A stretch of 64,000 nucleotides of DNA, taken from assembly GCF_002368395.1 (NCBI RefSeq), contig NZ_AP018254.1:2232001-2296000 (forward strand), in the 5' to 3' direction. A program made the translations under genes and the position numbers. The notes below the pieces were generated by a model that saw only the letters and a list, made by a program, of their open reading frames with translations, made no database searches and had not been told where the DNA came from. Shown piece after piece: positions 27,345-36,885 of the stretch; the stretch's first letter is position 1; each line of letters opens with the position of its first letter. Origin of the DNA: Calothrix sp. NIES-3974. Lineage in GTDB: Bacteria; Cyanobacteriota; Cyanobacteriia; Cyanobacteriales; Nostocaceae.

Positions 27345-27638
27345 TTATCGACCAAAAAGTCGGGCAAAACCAGCAACAAAACTTAAAGCATCGCTGACGG
27401 AACTAAATCCCAACCCAACCATTTGAAAAGCTGAGGAAGAGATGAAGGAAGAACGGAAAAACGAACTCCCACCAAATCCTCGACGACGACGACGGGAACC
27501 AGTAGTACTTCCAGCAAAAATATCTTGCTGTTGGAAGGTCGCACCCGACAGGTAAATATCGATTCCACCTGCAACAGCATCAAGTTCCTCTGGGGATAAT
27601 TCCACCGGACTATGATTATGTTCGATTTGATTAGACAT
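27345..27638 (-). CDS. Double-glycine leader peptide, CTB-like bacteriocin precursor
   Basis: Protein of 97 residues. The leader (1-25) has the LSPEELDAVAGG pattern of double-glycine peptides cut by C39 peptidases at export. The 72-residue core is Ser/Gly/Phe-rich with a run of five arginines (about residues 48-52) and a hydrophobic end (FSSVSDALSFVAGFARLF). It resembles the CTB-family precursors that cyanobacteria encode beside HlyD and cNMP-domain genes. The open frame begins at 27710, but AAGGAAG lies 8 bases before the ATG at 27638, and the leader pattern fits that start. No cysteine is present, so lanthionine or disulphide chemistry is excluded. Confidence 0.82.
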   Translation of the reverse strand: MSNQIEHNHSPVELSPEELDAVAGGIDIYLSGATFQQQDIFAGSTTGSRRRRRGFGGSSFFRSSFISSSAFQMVGLGFSSVSDALSFVAGFARLFGR

Positions 27639-27717
27639 TAGGCGCTTCCTTGCAGAATCGTTGGTTAATCTCTGCAATCTCATATTTCTTACGAGGGGAA
27701 ACTCATGCAATTTATTT

Positions 27718-27772
27718 TGGATTTTGGATTTTGAATTTTAGATTTTAGATTTTGGATTTTGGATTATTTCAA
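27718..27772. repeat. Heptanucleotide repeat (TTTTGGA)n, STRR type
   Basis: Successive 7-base units TTTTGGA, with variants TTTTGAA and TTTTAGA, over about 55 bases. Shorter runs of the same unit occur at 1740-1770, 24273-24290, 32893-32930, 48826-48853 and 63640-63662. Confidence 0.8.
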
Positions 27773-27807
27773 GCATTTCCCAACTGCCAACTGCCAACTG
27801 CCAACTC

Positions 27808-28704
27808 CTAATCCCCAACCCCCAATTCCCTACTCCCTGCATCCAAAGTAAATACGGTAATTTCTGGACGAGCATTAAATCGCAGATGGAAACCTGTCAT
27901 CCCAATCCCGCGATTGGTATATAGTTTCATTTCCCCCAGGTCGTATAAACCTGCATAGTACTTGCGACCTAGTATTGGCAAAACAGGTGGAGTCACAAAA
28001 GGTATGCGTAGTTGTCCAGCATGGGAATGACCAGATAGTTGCAGGTCAAATTTATGGGTTTTGACACTAGTGTCGGCGAAATCTGGTTCATGGGCAAGTA
28101 GGATGGCTGCACCATCGTGAGGAAGATTATTTATCACCCGATCTAAACGGTGTTGACCCACCATGACATCATCCACCCCAGCAATATACAGTTTCGCTTT
28201 ACCCCTGGAAATTTGGGTGACAGCGTTGCGTAGGTTTTGAATTTGATTTGTTGTTAATGCTTGATCAACTCCTTCCGGGTCTGACCAATAGTCATGGTTT
28301 CCTAATACGGCGATTTTGCCATCGGGAGCGTTGAGTTGACCGATAGTGTTCTGCAAAAGGGGAATAAAGCGCTGTTGACGACGGGAAACAAAGTCACCTG
28401 TTAGCACGATTAAATCAGGTTTTTGGGCATTTACCAACTGGAAAACATAATTCAGTCGCTTCTGGGTCATCCATTTGCTAATATGAATATCGCTGATCTG
28501 AACGAGGCGGTAGTTGTTAAATTCTTGGGCTAGGTGAGGTAAGGTAAGGTGGATGGAGTTGATTTCAATCCAATTGGGTTCGATAAAATAGGCGTAAAAT
28601 AACAGTATTGGCAGAATAAGGATGGTGGTGATGGGTCTAAATTTGGGTATAAACTTAAGTAAGCGTTTTAGTTTGAGGCGATAATTCAAAATCCCATTCT
28701 CCAC
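27808..28704 (-). CDS. Membrane-anchored metallophosphoesterase
   Basis: Protein of 298 residues with one N-terminal membrane helix (about 25-43) and a calcineurin-type phosphoesterase domain. Metal-binding motifs are all present: ISDIHIS, LTGDFVS, LGNHDYW, LLAHEPDF and LSGHSHAGQ. This arrangement resembles the YkuE/YaeI group, whose substrates include lipid A precursors or other phospholipids; the substrate here is not known. The start is a GTG at 28704. The last residues derive from a stretch near a dispersed repeat. It is a single gene. Confidence 0.9.
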   Translation of the reverse strand: MENGILNYRLKLKRLLKFIPKFRPITTILILPILLFYAYFIEPNWIEINSIHLTLPHLAQEFNNYRLVQISDIHISKWMTQKRLNYVFQLVNAQKPDLIVLTGDFVSRRQQRFIPLLQNTIGQLNAPDGKIAVLGNHDYWSDPEGVDQALTTNQIQNLRNAVTQISRGKAKLYIAGVDDVMVGQHRLDRVINNLPHDGAAILLAHEPDFADTSVKTHKFDLQLSGHSHAGQLRIPFVTPPVLPILGRKYYAGLYDLGEMKLYTNRGIGMTGFHLRFNARPEITVFTLDAGSRELGVGD

Positions 28705-29143
28705 TATCGTTGCTAATCTATTACCTGTTTTAGCGTAAAAAAATTAAATAATTGTCTTCGTAATATGAAGAGATAGGAATCTAATTTAGTGCTTAAATCT
28801 ATATTATTGGGTCAGGGAGTAGGGAGTAGGGAATGGGGAATGGGAACTAGTAGGAAAATTAGTCCCTGACTCAAGCGTTACCACTCACTTATGAGAAACC
28901 CAGGTAAGGATTTGAAGTGGATACGCTACACTTTTTATTTCCCTATAGCCCAAATCCATCCTCAACTTAATTCAAACTGCCTATTCCCGATTTCCAAAAA
29001 ACGAGAAGCCAAGTATTAAAAACGACTGTTGAAACAACCTATACATACCAATTTGAAAAATGAGACAGATTCCACGACAACCCTAGCCTAACGACATAGC
29101 TTTCGCCTACACATACCCGTAAGGGTTATCTAAAATCCGTCCT
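28705..29143. other. Gene-free spacer
   Basis: No gene is seen. It carries the dispersed block at 28811-28915 (shared with 27113-27180 and 49127-49195) and an ATACCAATTTGAAAAATGAGACAGATT motif near 29045. Confidence 0.45.
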
Positions 29144-29270
29144 GGAAAGTTTGGTGGAAGAATAAGTCTCCCCCGAAGTTTACCGGAAAGCGCAAAGTCT
29201 GCGGGGGATACCCCCCGTAGAACTTTGTCAGCAGAAAATCTTCCCGGTAACTTCTGTTCCCCAACTTTCC
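29144..29270. repeat. 127-bp nested palindrome before der
   Basis: The ends GGAAAGTT (29144-29151) and AACTTTCC (29263-29270) are inverted. Inside lie further arm pairs: GAAGTTTACCGG with CCGGTAACTTC, and CAAAGT..GCGGGGG with CCCCCCG..ACTTTG around an ATA centre. The whole element can fold into one long imperfect hairpin. It resembles a small non-autonomous element (MITE-like), but no target duplication was established. Confidence 0.7.
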
Positions 29271-29321
29271 GCAAAATCCAAAATTTCAAGATTGCAAATA
29301 TAACTAATTAGGACAGAAAAG

Positions 29322-30683
29322 ATGAAATTACCTATTGTTGCTATTATTGGTCGCCCAAATGTGGGTAAATCAACCCTGGTAAATCGTTTAGCTGGGGAAC
29401 AAACAGCGATTGTCTACGATGAACCAGGGGTGACACGCGATCGCACTTACTTACCATCTTATTGGCGCGATCGCGATTTTTTGGTGGTGGATACGGGGGG
29501 CTTGGTGTTTAATGATGATAGCGAGTTTTTACCCCATATCCGGGAACAGGCGATCGCGGCTTTAAGTGAAGCTTGTGCGGCTATTTTTGTGGTGGATGGA
29601 CGCACTGGTTTAATTTCGGCGGATGAGGAAATTGCTGAGTTTTTACGCCATCAAAAAGTACCTGTGTTAGTGGCTGTGAATAAGTGCGAATCCCCGGAAC
29701 AGGGTTTAGCTCAAGCGGCTGAGTTTTGGTCTTTGGGTTTAGGTCAACCGTACCCGATTTCGGCAATTCATGGTAGCGGAACTGGGGAACTACTAGACGC
29801 TTTGGTTGAACATATTCCCTTGGTGGTAGATATGCCGGAAAGTAACGAGATTCGAGTGGCAATTGTTGGCCGTCCTAATGTCGGTAAATCCAGCTTATTA
29901 AATACCTTTGTGGGTGAAAACCGAGCCATTGTTAGTCCCATTTCCGGAACAACCCGTGATGCAATTGATACTTTCATTGAGCGAGATGGCCAAACTTTTC
30001 GCTTAATTGATACAGCCGGAATTCGCAAAAAGAAACATATCGATTATGGTACGGAATTTTTTAGTATTAATCGCGCTTTCAAAGCCATTCGTCGAGCCGA
30101 TGTGGTATTACTGGTAATTGATGCCCTTGATGGTGTCACCGAACAGGATCAAAAGTTGGCTGGACGGATTATTGATGAAGGAAAGGCTTGTGTTGTCGTT
30201 GTCAATAAGTGGGACGCGGTGGAAAAAGACTCCTACACGGTGTACGATTACCAAAAAGTCCTCCAACAACGTTTACATTTTACCGAGTGGTCAGAAACCG
30301 TATTTGTGAGTGCAGTGACAGGACAGAGGGTCGAAAAAATCCTCGAATTTGTCGTCCAAGCAGCTCAAGAACACAAACGTCGCGTTAGCACCTCTGTGAT
30401 TAACGAAGTCCTGGAAGAAGCCATTAGTTGGCATTCCGCTCCCGTCAGTCGCAGTGGTAAGCAAGGTAAAATTTACTACGGAACCCAAGTCGCGATCGCA
30501 CCACCAACCATTGCCTTATTTGTCAACGATGCCAAGCGGTTTAGCGATAATTACCGTCGCTATATCGAACGTCAATTTCGTCAGCAATTAGGATTTAAAG
30601 GTACACCAATTCGTTTGTTGTGGCGCAGTAAGAAAGTTAGGGAAGTGGAAGGAGCTACCATTAACCGAGCTACTCGCGTGTAA
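29322..30683 (+). CDS. der: Ribosome-assembly GTPase Der (EngA)
   Basis: Protein of 453 residues with the two tandem GTPase domains unique to Der. Each has GRPNVGKS (residues 10-17 and 183-190), DTAG or DTGG, and NKCE/NKWD motifs. A C-terminal KH-like domain (about 355-440) ends at [14 protein letters not shown]. Known role: essential maturation factor of the 50S subunit. It is followed 34 bases later by the ECF-type gene on the same strand, so the two are probably one operon. Confidence 0.98.
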   Translation: MKLPIVAIIGRPNVGKSTLVNRLAGEQTAIVYDEPGVTRDRTYLPSYWRDRDFLVVDTGGLVFNDDSEFLPHIREQAIAALSEACAAIFVVDGRTGLISADEEIAEFLRHQKVPVLVAVNKCESPEQGLAQAAEFWSLGLGQPYPISAIHGSGTGELLDALVEHIPLVVDMPESNEIRVAIVGRPNVGKSSLLNTFVGENRAIVSPISGTTRDAIDTFIERDGQTFRLIDTAGIRKKKHIDYGTEFFSINRAFKAIRRADVVLLVIDALDGVTEQDQKLAGRIIDEGKACVVVVNKWDAVEKDSYTVYDYQKVLQQRLHFTEWSETVFVSAVTGQRVEKILEFVVQAAQEHKRRVSTSVINEVLEEAISWHSAPVSRSGKQGKIYYGTQVAIAPPTIALFVNDAKRFSDNYRRYIERQFRQQLGFKGTPIRLLWRSKKVREVEGATINRATRV

Positions 30684-30717
30684 GATATATTTGTATTTTG
30701 CTACTTCCCATCGATAA

Positions 30718-31659
30718 ATGGATTTATTGCGATCGCTTCCTTTAGGACTATACTTGGAACAGCCCCAAACCTGGCTCCATAAGCTCGATCCACGGGTAAA
30801 ATTATTGTGGTTGATGAGTTTCCTCACAACCTACGTCTTTGCCAGCAATTTGTGGCGTATATCCCTGGTTGCGATTCTAATTCTTGTCACCATTTTTGCT
30901 TGGATTCCCCGACGGGTTTGGCGACAACAAATGGGTTGGTTATTAATACTGTGTTTTTTTGTATTTATTATTGCAGCCCTAACCCCCGATGGTCTAGGTG
31001 TCAACTACCAACCCCGTCGCCCCATCAATGAAAGTGTCAGCCTTGCACCACCGACTATTCCATCCACTCCCCCACCCACCACACCTTCCCTTCCCCCACC
31101 AGTCAAAGCAGCCCAGAATTATCGGTATGTTCTAGTCAATAAGGGTTTAGTTCGAGTTACTCGGCGATCGCTGGATTTAGCTGTGAGTTTGAGTACACTG
31201 CTGTTTACAATTATTTACAGTACTAATTTATACTTATTAACAACAGCACCAGAATCGATCACAGCTGCAATTGAGGATTTCATGCAACCGTTGCGACGCT
31301 TTAAATTACCAGTTACAGAAATTGCTTTAACATTAACCCTTTCCTTAAGATTTATTCCTTTAGTGCTAGAAGAAGTGCAAAATCTGATTCAATCAGTGAT
31401 GACCAGGGCCATAAATTGGAAAAAATTAGGCATCAAAGGGGGATTAAAAGTATGGTTAATTGTCGCCGAAAGATTATTAGATAATTTACTCCTACGTGCA
31501 GAACAAATGGCCAATGCAATGGTAGTGCGAGGATTTACTAGTCCCAATGAACACCGTGTCCAATGGCATGATTTTCACTTAAAAATCAGAGATTGGTTTG
31601 CGATTTTGATGTTATTAATTTTTTGGGGTGTACGCATAGCCATCGGTGTCAAAGTTTGA
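30718..31659 (+). CDS. CbiQ/EcfT-family transmembrane protein
   Basis: Protein of 313 residues. The N-terminus HKLDPRVKLLW and the coupling motif AMVVRGFTSP are characteristic of EcfT/CbiQ, the shared transmembrane component of energy-coupling-factor vitamin or metal transporters. There are five or six helices. An unusual Pro-rich insert (about 103-128, PPTIPSTPPPTTPSLPPP) lies in a loop. No A or S component is encoded nearby, so the substrate is unknown. It is downstream of der, probably co-transcribed. Confidence 0.88.
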   Translation: MDLLRSLPLGLYLEQPQTWLHKLDPRVKLLWLMSFLTTYVFASNLWRISLVAILILVTIFAWIPRRVWRQQMGWLLILCFFVFIIAALTPDGLGVNYQPRRPINESVSLAPPTIPSTPPPTTPSLPPPVKAAQNYRYVLVNKGLVRVTRRSLDLAVSLSTLLFTIIYSTNLYLLTTAPESITAAIEDFMQPLRRFKLPVTEIALTLTLSLRFIPLVLEEVQNLIQSVMTRAINWKKLGIKGGLKVWLIVAERLLDNLLLRAEQMANAMVVRGFTSPNEHRVQWHDFHLKIRDWFAILMLLIFWGVRIAIGVKV

Positions 31660-31675
31660 GCAAACTAAAAAAATT

Positions 31676-31812
31676 ACGTAGACGCGTAGTGTCTTGCCGT
31701 AGGCTATTACGTAGCTAGCTTCCCGCGTAGCGGGTATTACAAATTACGTACGCGCAGCGTTGCCGCAGGCTATTACTTAGCTAGCTTCCCGCGTAGCGGG
31801 TATTACAAATTA
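31676..31812. repeat. Two copies of the CCCGCGTAGCGGG repeat
   Basis: Two near-identical units of about 62 bases, each with GCCGTAGGCTATTACGTAGC or GCCGCAGGCTATTACTTAGC followed by TAGCTTCCCGCGTAGCGGG and TATTACAAATTAC. CCCGCGTAGCGGG is a short hairpin. A third copy lies at 47136-47222 and a diverged one at 52318-52395. Confidence 0.85.
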
Positions 31813-32037
31813 CCCAAAACCTGTGGAAACTGCATACTATGTAAATAAGCATACCTACCACCCAGAGCAATTAATTCTACGTGAGTTCCCGTTTCCACAA
31901 TTCTCCCCTGCTCCACCACCACGATCATATCGGCATTTTGGATAGTGGAAAGGCGGTGAGCAATTACCAAACAAGTGCGATTCTTCAGTAATTCTTGCAG
32001 TGCTTGCTGTATTAAATTAGAATTACTGTATAATATT
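31803..32037 (-). pseudogene. C-terminal remnant of an ABC exporter ATPase
   Basis: Read on the minus strand, 31803-32037 encodes about 75 residues: [26 protein letters not shown] (the H-loop His), [25 protein letters not shown], then [18 protein letters not shown] and a stop. This is the end of an MsbA/type I-like exporter ATP-binding domain. Everything upstream, including Walker A, signature and Walker B motifs, is missing, and the fragment overlaps the last codons of nadC. It is therefore a deletion remnant. Confidence 0.85.
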
Positions 32038-32892
32038 CATACTTAAATCCAGCCATTTAGACTGGGTAATGGGAGCGCTACTGGAAATATAATCAACTCC
32101 GGTTTCTGCGACGGTACGAATTGTTTCCAGATTAATATTACCTGATGCTTCAATTTTGATATTTTTCTGACTAGCGCGAATCATTTGTACTGCTTTGCGC
32201 ATGGTTTCAGTAGACATATTGTCCAGCATGATGATATCTGCATTGTACTGAATCGCTTGCTGCACTTGGTCTAAATTTTCGGTTTCCACTTCAATGGTCA
32301 TAGTATAGGGAATACGCGATCGCACCCTAGTAATAGCTTCTCCGATTCCCCCGACTGCGGCAATATGATTATCCTTAATCATCACCGCATCATCTAGTCC
32401 CATGCGGTGATTAATCGCACCTCCAAGCTGGGTAGCGTATTTTTCCAAAATCCGTAATCCTGGGGTGGTTTTGCGGGTATCAACAAATTTGGTCGGCAAA
32501 TCGGTGATTTTTTCCACATATTGACGAGTGAGGGTAGCAATTCCACTTAGACGCATAGCAATATTTAAAGCCACCCGTTCCCCCATCAGCAGAGTATCCA
32601 AGGAACCGTGCATCCTCGCAATCACTTGACCTTTTTGACAAAATTCCCCTTCCCCGGCAAAAGTGATAAAACTAACTTGGGAATTTAACAGTTGAAATAC
32701 CCTCCCCGCAATGGGTAAACCTGCGATTACCCCTGGTGATTTTACGATCCATTCCGCTTGTCCATCGGTTTGATGAATAGATAACAGAGATTGGGTAGTG
32801 CGATCGCCTCGTCCAATATCTTCTCGTAACCAATCCTGTAATAATGGGTCAAGTAAAATATGGGGGGGGAGGACAGCGTTTACTGGGGTCAT
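32023..32892 (-). CDS. nadC: Nicotinate-nucleotide pyrophosphorylase (carboxylating)
   Basis: Protein of 289 residues with typical NadC motifs: [77 protein letters not shown] and [12 protein letters not shown]. It converts quinolinate and PRPP to nicotinate mononucleotide in de novo NAD synthesis. Its 3' end overlaps a truncated ABC exporter sequence, so the last two or three residues may have been altered by the deletion that made that junction. It is a single gene. Confidence 0.96.
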   Translation of the reverse strand: MTPVNAVLPPHILLDPLLQDWLREDIGRGDRTTQSLLSIHQTDGQAEWIVKSPGVIAGLPIAGRVFQLLNSQVSFITFAGEGEFCQKGQVIARMHGSLDTLLMGERVALNIAMRLSGIATLTRQYVEKITDLPTKFVDTRKTTPGLRILEKYATQLGGAINHRMGLDDAVMIKDNHIAAVGGIGEAITRVRSRIPYTMTIEVETENLDQVQQAIQYNADIIMLDNMSTETMRKAVQMIRASQKNIKIEASGNINLETIRTVAETGVDYISSSAPITQSKWLDLSMNIIQ

Positions 32893-33098
32893 TGGATTTT
32901 GGATTTTGGATTATTCGATTTTGGATTTTTAAACGGTGGATTCTTCCCAATTTATCACTTTTGACTCGATTCGGATCATCTTCATATACCTCTTTAGACC
33001 CAATATCGACTTGACTGATGAAAGGTGCTAAGTATTGATCCTTTGTGCGACCTTAGTGACTAAGCACAGTTAAAGAAACTAAGGGTGATCCACATACT

Positions 33099-33638
33099 AT
33101 GACAAACCCAACATCAAAGATGAATACTCCCGAAATCGACCCAACAGTGATCGAAGATCCACGGATTGCGATCGCCGATCAACATCGCTCTTTTTTGGAA
33201 AAGGTAATCGTCAAGGGGGGATTTGCTGACCCCTATGATGCAAGGGATTTTACTGAGGTCGTGTTCCGAGTGATGCGGGATTTAATGACTACTGAAACCG
33301 CAGACCGGGTGGAAGCAGAACTAACCGGGGAAATAATGTCAACCAATGAAAAAGCTTTGCAGATAGAAATTTCCGAACTCTGGAACGATACTAATCCCAT
33401 TGTCGGGTTTTTGAGTCGGGTACGTCCACCTTGGCAAGGTCCTGGTATCTTTAAAATAGATGCGGATCGTTTCCTATTTCGGGTTGCCAATGAGGGGGGA
33501 TTACCTGCAACCATCGACCGGGAACAAGCTGTACAGGCTGTTTTTTCAGCAACCAAAGATGAACTTTCTCCTGAACGCGTACAGGAAATTTCCACATGGC
33601 TTCCGGGAAAGGTTCGTCAACTTTGGGAACAAGCCTAA
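33099..33638 (+). CDS. DUF2267 protein
   Basis: Protein of 179 residues. The sequence FLEKVIVKGGFADPYDARDFTEVVFRVMRDLMT and the C-terminal AVQAVFSATKDELSPERVQEISTWLPGKVRQLW match the pattern of DUF2267 proteins: two related helical halves with a conserved LP..VR.LW ending. Function unknown. Preceded by AGGGTGATCC before the ATG at 33099. It is a single gene. A palindrome of the GAGACG family follows its stop codon. Confidence 0.8.
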   Translation: MTNPTSKMNTPEIDPTVIEDPRIAIADQHRSFLEKVIVKGGFADPYDARDFTEVVFRVMRDLMTTETADRVEAELTGEIMSTNEKALQIEISELWNDTNPIVGFLSRVRPPWQGPGIFKIDADRFLFRVANEGGLPATIDREQAVQAVFSATKDELSPERVQEISTWLPGKVRQLWEQA

Positions 33639-33677
33639 TAGGATTTTCGATTTGGGATTAAAACCCAAAGCAGCGTT

Positions 33678-33703
33678 GTAGAGACGTAGCATTGCTACGT
33701 CTT
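33678..33703. repeat. Palindrome, GAGACG family (TAGCATTGCTA core)
   Basis: GTAGAGACGTAGC with GCTACGTCTTT around an ATT centre, 40 bases after the DUF2267 stop codon. Confidence 0.75.
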
Positions 33704-33747
33704 TAAACACCCGAAAATTTCCAATGCGTATTTGTCTTCAGCAATAC

Positions 33748-34143
33748 CTAAAAACGAATACCCAATTGTCCATTAAATCCGCGTACAGAATTATAGCCAC
33801 CACCGACAAATAAATTTTGGGTAGCTCGAAGTTGTACACCTCCAGACACGGCAACACCCTTATCGTCAGAATAGTAACCTAATCCCACATAGGGGGAAAC
33901 ATAGGGTAGGGAGAGAAATTTGAGTACATCCACACCTGTAGCACCATTGGGTCCGACTCCTAATTCTGCACCAATGTCTAATGCCCGCGCACCTACTGAG
34001 TAAGTCACATCACCATCTTTGCTGCCGACGGAAACCCAAGGTTGGGGAATGATTTGCGCAGAAGCACTTAAGGGTGTAAATACTGCCATCAAACCTAGGG
34101 AAGTTAATATTGTTTTTACCATAAATCCTGGCTTCATATTCAT
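33748..34143 (-). CDS. Small secreted beta-barrel-like protein, unknown
   Basis: Protein of 131 residues. Signal peptide ends SASAQ (about residue 29). The mature part alternates polar and apolar residues with Gly-rich turns (VSPYVGLGYYSDDKGVAVSGGVQLRAT) and ends in a C-terminal Phe (GQLGIRF), as outer-membrane barrels do. It resembles in style the protein at 48027-48539. A GGAG site precedes the ATG at 34143, so this start is preferred over the upstream ATG at 34164. Confidence 0.7.
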   Translation of the reverse strand: MNMKPGFMVKTILTSLGLMAVFTPLSASAQIIPQPWVSVGSKDGDVTYSVGARALDIGAELGVGPNGATGVDVLKFLSLPYVSPYVGLGYYSDDKGVAVSGGVQLRATQNLFVGGGYNSVRGFNGQLGIRF

Positions 34144-34259
34144 ATTTCTCCAAAATGGAATCATAATAACCTACTGGTGATTACCTAAAATAACCCACCA
34201 AGGGAGTAAATGTGACGAATTTAACTGTATAAAAGTGCCAAATTTGCTCCTTGGGACAA

Positions 34260-35849
34260 TTAAGCTGCTAAACCTGTTTCAAAAGAATCTATTTGGGCGA
34301 TCGCGTCGTTAACTCCGTAGGGTTGTCCGTAGATGGCTGATAGTAAACCCCGTTGGGCGAGGAAATCACGGACTTGACGATTAGAAATAGTATTCAAATT
34401 CACATTGTTTAACATGGAAAGGGCGATCGCAACTCCCACTCCCTGACCAACGAAGGCATTAAATTCCACGATTCGTCCGGCGGAACTGGCGTATCCTTCA
34501 AATCCGGATGCGGGACTAATTACTGATAAATTCGGCACATCTTTGAGTAGGGTGTGTTGGATACCGACATTGAATAGGGGTGCAGGTAGTTTCATGAAAA
34601 TTACTTTTTCTAAACCTTTTTCAGCTGCTCTATCCCCTAAACCAGCAATTCCTCCCCGGATATCAAAGTGGTAGCCAAATGTACCAATAGCTTCCGATGC
34701 GGGGACACCTCCTTGTAGCATTTCCACTCCCGTGAGGGGGTCATTTACCCCGACAATATTTCCGGCTCGACGGATGTATAATTCGGGTGCAGGGGTGACA
34801 CGGGTTGCACCTAAACTCTGAAACCAGGGAACGATATATTGGTGGAATTCATGGTTCATCTCTGGAGTCGGTAAAGCCTTATTCCGTGCGAGATTTTCCG
34901 CTTGGTCTGCATTCACATCAAATAACAACGCATTCCAGGACATTCTCCCATCCGCAAACACTGCGATATTCCCCCGGTCTAAAATCGCTTTACTTACCCG
35001 CAAATCCAATACGCGATCGCGAAAAGCGTGATAAGCTATTGATAAAGCATCGCTACGCACGTCAATATAATCCCGACCTGCGTACATAGCCAAATTTCCT
35101 AAGTTATCGCGGTTTTTCACAAACGGTTCCCGCAACATCTGTGCTTTGTCCCCATTTCCCCCTGCTGCAATCTGAATCCATTTTTGCGCTTCCCTGTCGT
35201 TAATATCGGCAAACCGACGCATGTAATTCATTTCCACATCTTTGAGTTGGGATACGGATATACCTTCCGTCTCAAAGGTTAACGTCACCGACAGTTCCGA
35301 ATTGGGTAAACCAAAGGTCGCAAATCCTTTCTGTTTCTCCACACCGCTAAATTGTGCAAGCTCCGCATTCACCGTTGCATCGATAAAATATTGACCCATA
35401 TAAGTTTCACCACGATGCAAGGCAATCCCCGCAATTGCTTTCCCCTGCTTAATCACACTCTTAATTTCCACATTGCTGAGAATATCTGCACCCACTTCCC
35501 GCAACATTTCCCGCAAGACTTGATCCCCTTTCCTTGCATCTAATGCTATCTGTGCAACCTGAGCGCGATTTAAAAATTCTTCATAAATCTGGGCTGATTG
35601 TCCGTATATACCCAAGCCATGTGCATCACGAACTTGACGAGGAACAACCGAACGGTCAATATAAGCTAAACCACCACGTACCAGGTGTCCACCCACTCCT
35701 AACAAGGAATTACCCTTAAACATGACTAAACTATGAGGGTAACGGTTTGTACGTCGGTAAAATTCCCGTGCGGCAGTCACCAGGGTGAGAATTCCAGGTA
35801 CCTCATCACCAAAGCAAATAATATCATAGTTACGTACAACTTCCGGCAT
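34260..35849 (-). CDS. FAD-dependent oxidoreductase (FAD_oxidored family)
   Basis: Protein of 529 residues. The N-terminal Rossmann strand DIICFGDEVPGILTLVTAARE has GDEVPG instead of the canonical GxGxxG, a deviation worth noting. It is followed by LGVGGHLVRGGLAYID, YFIDATVNAELAQFSG and a C-terminal GYASSAGRIVEFNAFVGQGVGVAIAL, as in PF12831-type flavoproteins. The substrate is unknown. The frame opens at 35891, but GGGAG lies 10 bases before the ATG at 35849, and homologous-looking sequence begins there. Confidence 0.8.
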   Translation of the reverse strand: MPEVVRNYDIICFGDEVPGILTLVTAAREFYRRTNRYPHSLVMFKGNSLLGVGGHLVRGGLAYIDRSVVPRQVRDAHGLGIYGQSAQIYEEFLNRAQVAQIALDARKGDQVLREMLREVGADILSNVEIKSVIKQGKAIAGIALHRGETYMGQYFIDATVNAELAQFSGVEKQKGFATFGLPNSELSVTLTFETEGISVSQLKDVEMNYMRRFADINDREAQKWIQIAAGGNGDKAQMLREPFVKNRDNLGNLAMYAGRDYIDVRSDALSIAYHAFRDRVLDLRVSKAILDRGNIAVFADGRMSWNALLFDVNADQAENLARNKALPTPEMNHEFHQYIVPWFQSLGATRVTPAPELYIRRAGNIVGVNDPLTGVEMLQGGVPASEAIGTFGYHFDIRGGIAGLGDRAAEKGLEKVIFMKLPAPLFNVGIQHTLLKDVPNLSVISPASGFEGYASSAGRIVEFNAFVGQGVGVAIALSMLNNVNLNTISNRQVRDFLAQRGLLSAIYGQPYGVNDAIAQIDSFETGLAA

Positions 35850-35953
35850 TAGCGTTTTCTCCCATCGTTTTCTTATCTCTAGAGAAAACAACAGCCATCA
35901 GCACCCCAATTCCGGATTTGTTTGGTTTAGCAACCGTAAATATACGGTTTTTT

Positions 35954-36502
35954 TTAATCCAGAAAAGACGTATTAGTTGTACAATTAGGAGGAATATTTG
36001 CTCGCAACCTGAGTTCGAGGAAATTACGATTCCTGGGGGTGTTAACTGAGCAATGATTCGCTTTTACTTGATGGGAATGAATTTGAGGCGATTGGGACAA
36101 AATCAAAGCTCTACCGACTAAATTTCTGAGGGAAGAAGGGTGACGACGACGTTCTGGTTTTGTGATACCATGACGAAGCACAACCTCCTTGGTAGCTCGT
36201 GCAGAAATCTTAGAAAAGTTGCTTTCTGCGTAATCACGGGAATCTACTTTTTTGATTGGGGGAACGGAATTGATTAGTCCTCCCTGTTCTGGATAAATAT
36301 CTTGCTGTAACTTCGTCAAAATTTGCAGATGACGCAGATGAACCTGTACCTTTGGTAAACTAGCATTTACTTTGGAGGATTGGCAAAGAATAGATACTAA
36401 ACCAGTTGCTAATATCGGTGTCAACACTAGCATCCAGAAAGATAGGAAAGTTTTCACTGGAAGTGTGAGTGGTTTTGGCATTTTAACCATAGGGAAACTC
36501 AT
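35954..36502 (-). CDS. Hypothetical protein with N-terminal membrane helix
   Basis: Open frame of 182 codons with a hydrophobic segment (about 20-42) and then a polar, Arg/Ser-rich region without recognisable motif. Seven of the last 60 residues are Arg, which is unlike a typical periplasmic domain. There is no clear Shine-Dalgarno sequence. It may be a lineage-specific gene or a chance frame; nothing else occupies this stretch. Confidence 0.35.
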   Translation of the reverse strand: MSFPMVKMPKPLTLPVKTFLSFWMLVLTPILATGLVSILCQSSKVNASLPKVQVHLRHLQILTKLQQDIYPEQGGLINSVPPIKKVDSRDYAESNFSKISARATKEVVLRHGITKPERRRHPSSLRNLVGRALILSQSPQIHSHQVKANHCSVNTPRNRNFLELRLRANIPPNCTTNTSFLD

Positions 36503-36885
36503 GACAAACTCAGTATTCCCATTTCGGGAAGTGAGATATCAAATTTTTGCTGTTACAAATCAATCTTTTTTGAATACACTTGTACGCTGAAGTTGGAGTG
36601 AATCCACTTTCGCGAAACAAGATGCATTTTAGATTCCCCTCATCATCGCTGCGAACTTTTCTTGAAGACCTGTCCTGATGAAAAGTAGTGGTTTTAGGTC
36701 AGGGAAGGGAATACCTTTCGGGTCTTGCTCCTAGCTTACTTAAAACTGATTACTTCCAGTCGGGACATGGTGAAGATGAAACTTCCAAGATTTTGAACTT
36801 TAGAAATTTCGGTCTATGAACTTTGTTGATTTGCCACACCCATAGATTATATGGCAAACAGAGACTTTTGAGTCAACCTGGAAAT
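36503..36885. other. Gene-free spacer
   Basis: No gene, tRNA or repeat recognised. It lies between two leftward genes. Confidence 0.4.

Noticed and set aside
29107-29289. 60-codon minus-strand frame before der
   Set aside because: It is formed by the 127-bp palindrome and has no binding site or motif.
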